Below the pieces are notes generated by a model. That model was given only the letters and a program-made list of their open reading frames with translations, was not told the origin of the DNA and made no database searches. 64,000 nucleotides of DNA from contig MDVR01000020.1 in the NCBI GenBank assembly GCA_001940725.1, positions 16,616 to 80,615 of the forward strand. Direction: 5' to 3'. The position numbers were made by a program, and so were the translations under genes. Positions within the stretch are counted from its first letter, which is position 1, and each line of letters begins with the position of its first letter. Source of the stretch: Candidatus Heimdallarchaeota archaeon LC_2 (lineage in GTDB: Archaea; Asgardarchaeota; Heimdallarchaeia; Heimdallarchaeales; Kariarchaeaceae). This document shows positions 59,786 through 64,000 of this stretch, one piece after another.

Positions 59786-61324
59786 TTATTTATCTAAATC
59801 TCCTCCATTTTCGATGAATTTCATTAATTTTGGTATATCAAGATGTTCTTTTAAAAGATTAGCCATTCTATTAATGTTAGAATCTAGTGTTTGCTGATAA
59901 GAGATTGAATTAGAGATTTTCCTGATTTTCCCTGTTTTCTTGTACACATATTCAATGAATCTATGCCTAACTTCGTCATTATCCCAAAACCCGTGAAGCA
60001 AAAACCCTAAAACCGTCCCACCCTCATTTCTAGAACCAATTATAGCGGAATTATTATCTCTATATAAAAAAGCACTATCATTTTGTTTTATCTTTATTTC
60101 CCCCATATGGATTTCATAACCGTCAACCTTCAAATCTTTGAAAAAAGGAAAATTTTCAATTTTTCCTTTTACTTGAACTGTAGTTTTAGTATATTTTTGA
60201 AAAATACAATTTATTGGTAGGAGGTCAAGACCAGTGTAAACCCTCTTCATTGTATCTTCAATTGCATTATCTGCAATTTCGGAGCCTAATATTTGATATC
60301 CTGCACATATTCCAATGATCAATTTATTGCGTTTTGCAAGTCTTACTATTTGAGAAGCAAAACCCCTTTTTTCTAACCACAACAAATCCTGAATTGTATT
60401 TTTTGATCCTGGAATAATAATTACATCAGCATTTTCTAAGTCTTCGGGATCTTTCGTGTAATAAACATTTAATGTAGGTTCCCAACTTAACGGATCAAAA
60501 TCCGTAAAATTGGAAATTCGGGGTAAACGAATTACTGCAATATTCAATTCTCCATCAGATTCATGTTCATTCAAGGATAAACTATCTTCAGAAGAGACTT
60601 TGAAGTTTTCTATGTAGGGAATGACACCAAGGGATGGTTTGTTGATTAGAACCTCGATTTGATGTATTCCAGGTATTAAAATTTCGATATTTCCCCTGAA
60701 TTTGTTAATTATAAAACCTCTAATCAATTCTCTTTCTTTTTCATTTAATAATTTAATAGTTCCGTATATTGATGCAAATACACCTCCTCGGTCAATATCA
60801 GCTACAAGAATAACCGGCGAATCAGTTATTTTAGCGACATACATATTTGAAATCGATTTATCATTCAGATTAATTTCAGCCGGGCTTCCTGCACCTTCCA
60901 TTATTATTAGATCATAATTTTCGACTAGATAATCTAATGAATAAATGATATCCTCTTTTAAACTATCAACGTGAAGTGAATAGTAATCTTCAGCAGTGGT
61001 ATCAATATAAGGTCGACCCATTTTAATTATTTGCGAAGTCGAATTTCCTTTTGGCTTTAATAAAACTGGGTTAAATTCTACTTCAGGCTCACAGCGAGCG
61101 GCAATTGACTGATAGGCTTGTGATCTTGCTATTTCTTCACCATTTTTTGTTATATAAGAATTATTGGACATATTTTGTGATTTAAACGGTGCAACTCTAT
61201 ATCCTAAATTATTGAACAATCTACACAAACCTGCAACAACAAGAGATTTTCCAACATGCGATGCAGTTCCTTGAATCATCAATACCTTACCTTTAAATTT
61301 TGATTTAGTTTCTATTTTATCCAT
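59786..61324 (-). CDS. cbiP: cobyric acid synthase
   Basis: 512 residues. Amidates cobyrinic acid a,c-diamide side chains at b, d, e and g using glutamine and ATP. N-terminal dethiobiotin-synthetase-like domain with IQGTASHVGKSLVVAGLC and MSNNSYITKNGEEIARSQ; the C-terminal glutaminase domain has the nucleophile in GICAGYQILG and the catalytic His in LLHGFWDND. Full length. It lies 10 bp downstream of cobD. Its presence implies that the cell can take a corrin precursor beyond simple cobinamide salvage. Confidence 0.95.
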   Translation of the reverse strand: MDKIETKSKFKGKVLMIQGTASHVGKSLVVAGLCRLFNNLGYRVAPFKSQNMSNNSYITKNGEEIARSQAYQSIAARCEPEVEFNPVLLKPKGNSTSQIIKMGRPYIDTTAEDYYSLHVDSLKEDIIYSLDYLVENYDLIIMEGAGSPAEINLNDKSISNMYVAKITDSPVILVADIDRGGVFASIYGTIKLLNEKERELIRGFIINKFRGNIEILIPGIHQIEVLINKPSLGVIPYIENFKVSSEDSLSLNEHESDGELNIAVIRLPRISNFTDFDPLSWEPTLNVYYTKDPEDLENADVIIIPGSKNTIQDLLWLEKRGFASQIVRLAKRNKLIIGICAGYQILGSEIADNAIEDTMKRVYTGLDLLPINCIFQKYTKTTVQVKGKIENFPFFKDLKVDGYEIHMGEIKIKQNDSAFLYRDNNSAIIGSRNEGGTVLGFLLHGFWDNDEVRHRFIEYVYKKTGKIRKISNSISYQQTLDSNINRMANLLKEHLDIPKLMKFIENGGDLDK

Positions 61325-61334
61325 AATTTCACAT

Positions 61335-62456
61335 TCACTTCTTAACAGCTAATTTTGCAATATTAGCAAAGTTCTCTATTAGTTTATCATTCTCCATTGG
61401 TAATTTCACCGGAAAACGAACGTAGTTTACCATTCCAAAGGATGAGCAGTCTCTAATTAGAATTCCATTTTTAAGCATATGATTTTTCAATTCTTTTGCT
61501 GAATTTGTAATTTCTCTAAGTGGTAAAAAAAAGAAATGAGACTTTGGAATCGATATTTCTAATTCTGGATAGATATGCTTTAACCCTGTAAAGATTTGTT
61601 TTTTACCTTTTAAAATTACATTTAGAGCTTGTTCACCATACTTTGGATGATGTTTGAGTAACTCTTCACCAATATGCTGTGCAAGGGAGCTAACAATCCA
61701 CGGGGACATTATTTCTTCCATTACTCGAATCAACACCGGATAACCAAAACCATACCCTAATCGAATCCCGGGGATTGCATAAGTTTTGGTAAATGATTTT
61801 ATAACAAACAAATTGGAAAACTTATTTACCAAGTCTACACAACTATATTCGTCCGAATTTTCAATAAAATCTATCAACGTTTCATCTACAAAAACAAGAA
61901 TATCTTTCAAACTGCATTGTTCAACAATTTTTTCGATTGATTTTTTTGATGTAATAATACCAGTTGGATTGTTAGGATTACAAATAAATACGACTTTCGT
62001 CGTGTTATCAATTTTATTGAGAATTGCCTTTTCATTTAATTTGAAATCATTAGTGAAGTTCAATTCAATGAGATTGACCTTTGCTTGCATTAGTTCAGAG
62101 GAATAGGAATATTCAGCAAAAGTTGGATGGAGAACAATAACACTATCTAATTTTGTCAGAATTACACGGCAAAATGTCCTAATCAGATCTACTGAACCTG
62201 CACCTATAATAATTTGGTCTGGATCTATTTGATATTTTTCACTCAATTTATTTTTTAAATTCGCAGAATTATGGCTAGGATACCCCTTGACAGTTTCGAT
62301 TCCACTCATTACGTAGGAAGAAAGATCTTCTGGAGGACCCAATGGGTTCAAATTAGCACTAAAATCTAATATTTTCTCATATTCCCATCTCTCATCTCCA
62401 TGATATGGACGTTTAATTATAAGTAAATCACCCCTGATGCCATTTTTGTTACTCAT
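61335..62456 (-). CDS. cobD: threonine-phosphate decarboxylase (CobD-type aminotransferase fold)
   Basis: About 373 residues. Makes (R)-1-amino-2-propanol phosphate for CbiB. ILDFSANLNPLGPP at the start and the PLP lysine in VIKSFTKTYAIPGIRLG are family hallmarks; the HisC-like fold is shared with histidinol-phosphate aminotransferase, but context decides. The frame is open to 62495, yet the operator with its TATA box covers 62480-62501, so ATG 62456 (MSNKNGIRGDLL) is the likely start: 24 nt below the operator, matching the 25 nt at btuF. First gene of the minus-strand arm. Confidence 0.9.
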   Translation of the reverse strand: MSNKNGIRGDLLIIKRPYHGDERWEYEKILDFSANLNPLGPPEDLSSYVMSGIETVKGYPSHNSANLKNKLSEKYQIDPDQIIIGAGSVDLIRTFCRVILTKLDSVIVLHPTFAEYSYSSELMQAKVNLIELNFTNDFKLNEKAILNKIDNTTKVVFICNPNNPTGIITSKKSIEKIVEQCSLKDILVFVDETLIDFIENSDEYSCVDLVNKFSNLFVIKSFTKTYAIPGIRLGYGFGYPVLIRVMEEIMSPWIVSSLAQHIGEELLKHHPKYGEQALNVILKGKKQIFTGLKHIYPELEISIPKSHFFFLPLREITNSAKELKNHMLKNGILIRDCSSFGMVNYVRFPVKLPMENDKLIENFANIAKLAVKK

Positions 62457-62479
62457 TAGTCTTGATATTTTATTCGACA

Positions 62480-62501
62480 TTATAGGCGTTTTCACCTATA
62501 A
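62480..62501 (-). promoter_or_regulatory. palindromic operator overlapping the cobD TATA box
   Basis: TTATAGG-TGAAAACG-CCTATAA read on the minus strand, identical in all 22 positions to the btuF site (52252-52273), with flanking similarity. Same spacing to the start codon. Marks both outer ends of the cobalamin cluster. Confidence 0.75.
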
Positions 62502-62710
62502 CATAATCGATCAATCTAAATATAGCAAGTTCAAATAAGTTGCTAAGTAAAAGTGATGGATTTAATGCCTGAGAACGAATTTTTTTGAAAAATAACTTTA
62601 ACCCGAAGCAATTTCAAGTGGATCCGTGATCTGATCCTCAGTTTTTTCGATCGTCGATCTAGTTCATCTTAAATTAAAGTAATCGTTTGATCGATCTAAC
62701 TTGTCTCAAG
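62502..62710. other. intergenic upstream of cobD, no gene found
   Basis: Region between the cobD operator and the first unit of the tandem repeat. No gene. GATC-rich words (GATCGATC) recur but form no clear site. Confidence 0.4.
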
Positions 62711-63023
62711 TTCAGTCAATCATTTAATTAAATAGCAATTCATTTATTTTAACTTTTTAATTTTTTATTTCGGGTAATTTAATTTATCAAAAGCCTCAAT
62801 GTTAAAAATTTCATGAAATGCGTATTATGCTCATAAGACGCAATTAGAATACCATCGATACTATAACATTTCGCATTTCAGTTGTTTTTCGTAGAATTGC
62901 TTTTACTTCAATTAAAACAACAATTTTATTACATTTGCCAGTGTGATCGATTGAACTAGAATTGAGTCCCAAAAATATATATTGTGAGTGATTTATATCA
63001 TCGTTCGATGCAGTATCATAATA

Positions 63024-63284
63024 TCAATTAAGATTTAATTTTTCATTAATTTCTTTTGCATGATGTTCCAAATAATATATCATATCCTTAATATTTGCCG
63101 GTTTCTCATTTTCTTTTACCTGATTATAAAGCAGACTAGCGAGTTGAATCTGTTTCCGATCGTCAAATGTAAAATTCACTATTAAAGAGATGAGCGAGTG
63201 AATCTCATTAAAGAACTTATGAATTTCTTTTTTACCAATATTATTTATAGTACTAATTTCAATATATGGGACTTCAATTCTAGT
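63024..63284 (-). pseudogene. 3' fragment of an unknown gene, copy 1
   Basis: An 86-codon frame without a start codon, opened by an in-frame TGA at the unit junction, ending at TGA 63024-63026. It reads as a helical, basic protein end (KKEIHKFFNEIHSLISLI, KDMIYYLEHHAKEINEKL). Codon pattern and composition look like real coding sequence. The intact gene probably lies to the right of the window. Family not recognised. Confidence 0.55.
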
Positions 63285-63596
63285 TCAGTCAATCATTTAA
63301 TTAAATAGCAATTCATTTATTTTAACTTTTTAATTTTTTATTTCGGGTAATTTAATTTATCAAAAGCCTCAATGTTAAAAATTTCATGAAATGCGTATTA
63401 TGCTCATAAGACGCAATTAGAATACCATCGATACTATAACATTTCGCATTTCAGTTGTTTTTCGTAGAATTGCTTTTACTTCAATTAAAACAACAATTTT
63501 ATTACATTTGCCAGTGTGATCGATTGAACTAGAATTGAGTCCCAAAAATATATATTGTGAGTGATTTATATCATCGTTCGATGCAGTATCATAATA

Positions 63597-63857
63597 TCAA
63601 TTAAGATTTAATTTTTCATTAATTTCTTTTGCATGATGTTCCAAATAATATATCATATCCTTAATATTTGCCGGTTTCTCATTTTCTTTTACCTGATTAT
63701 AAAGCAGACTAGCGAGTTGAATCTGTTTCCGATCGTCAAATGTAAAATTCACTATTAAAGAGATGAGCGAGTGAATCTCATTAAAGAACTTATGAATTTC
63801 TTTTTTACCAATATTATTTATAGTACTAATTTCAATATATGGGACTTCAATTCTAGT
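63597..63857 (-). pseudogene. 3' fragment of an unknown gene, copy 2
   Basis: Identical to the frame at 63024-63284 with offset 573. In this copy too the unit junction provides an in-frame stop before the fragment. Confidence 0.55.
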
Positions 63858-64000
63858 TCAGTCAATCATTTAATTAAATAGCAATTCATTTATTTTAACT
63901 TTTTAATTTTTTATTTCGGGTAATTTAATTTATCAAAAGCCTCAATGTTAAAAATTTCATGAAATGCGTATTATGCTCATAAGACGCAATTAGAATACCA

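Larger units (their letters stand above)
62711..64000. repeat. perfect tandem repeat, 573-bp period, 2.25 copies
   Basis: Units start at 62711, 63284 and 63857; the third is cut by the window edge. Units appear identical by eye. Each carries the dispersed-repeat part (also at 47640) and a 3' gene fragment on the minus strand. A 20-21-nt inverted repeat (TGAACTAGAATTGAGTCCCA at 62952 and its complement ending 63287) encloses the fragment in each unit. Confidence 0.95.

Noticed and set aside
62711..64000. CRISPR or satellite array
   Set aside because: Units of 573 bp with a gene fragment; tandem duplication explains it.

Overview
The window is a low-GC (about one third GC by eye), tightly packed archaeal chromosome segment. 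Archaeal markers are a thermosome subunit, RNA polymerase subunit Rpo11/RpoL, a family-B replicative DNA polymerase, form III RuBisCO with the AMP/ribose-1,5-bisphosphate pathway, split GcvPA/GcvPB, the archaeal cobalamin enzymes CobY and CobZ, and tRNA genes with bulge-helix-bulge type introns. A eukaryote-type long DeoC, a two-domain ALDH16-like dehydrogenase and a protein with longin-like domains suggest an Asgard archaeon, possibly of the Heimdallarchaeia. That placement is inference; no rRNA lies in the window.

Layout. (1) 1-7.5 kb: nucleoside and pentose-phosphate catabolism. AMP phosphorylase (C-terminal end), ribose-1,5-bisphosphate isomerase, DeoC, ALDH16-like dehydrogenase, a winged-helix regulator and form III RuBisCO. 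Together they take AMP to 3-phosphoglycerate and deoxyribose-5-P to glyceraldehyde-3-P plus acetate. (2) 7.6-32.3 kb: housekeeping. It holds four tRNAs (Ala-GGC, Leu-UAA with two introns, Ala-CGC, Ser-GCU), ornithine carbamoyltransferase, thermosome, a sugar aminotransferase with a NAD-kinase-like gene, the glycine cleavage system (gcvH-gcvPA-gcvPB operon plus a distant gcvT), PolB, Hsp20, an RNase III-like protein and RpoL. A 705-bp perfect tandem duplication sits just in front of polB.

(3) 32.4-51 kb: an accessory island. It starts with a broken subtilase gene and an IS66-like transposon. Mostly unrecognised minus-strand genes follow: a RadA-like ATPase and a cysteine-motif protein that share an N-terminal helix-hairpin-helix domain, a helical partner, secreted and membrane proteins, and a 1445-residue giant with a weak HerA-like stretch but no P-loop. 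Several of these genes have the same composite promoter (TTGTTTAC plus TATA box) at leaderless spacing, and so does the dead subtilase. The island ends in a double receiver/longin-like protein, a DUF285 repeat fragment and a frameshifted transposase remnant.

(4) 52.2-62.5 kb: a cobalamin uptake and nucleotide-loop assembly cluster in two converging arms, btuFCD-cobZ-cobS-cobY (plus strand) and cobD-cbiP-cbiB-cobT (minus strand). Each arm begins with the same TATA-overlapping palindrome, TTATAGG-N8-CCTATAA, the best candidate here for a shared B12 operator. A degraded PHP-family gene lies between the arms. (5) 62.7-64 kb: a 573-bp perfect tandem repeat carrying the 3' end of an unknown gene and running off the window.

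The least explained material is the 35.8-47.6 kb gene set with its shared promoter. The B12 palindrome pair is the cleanest new regulatory call.
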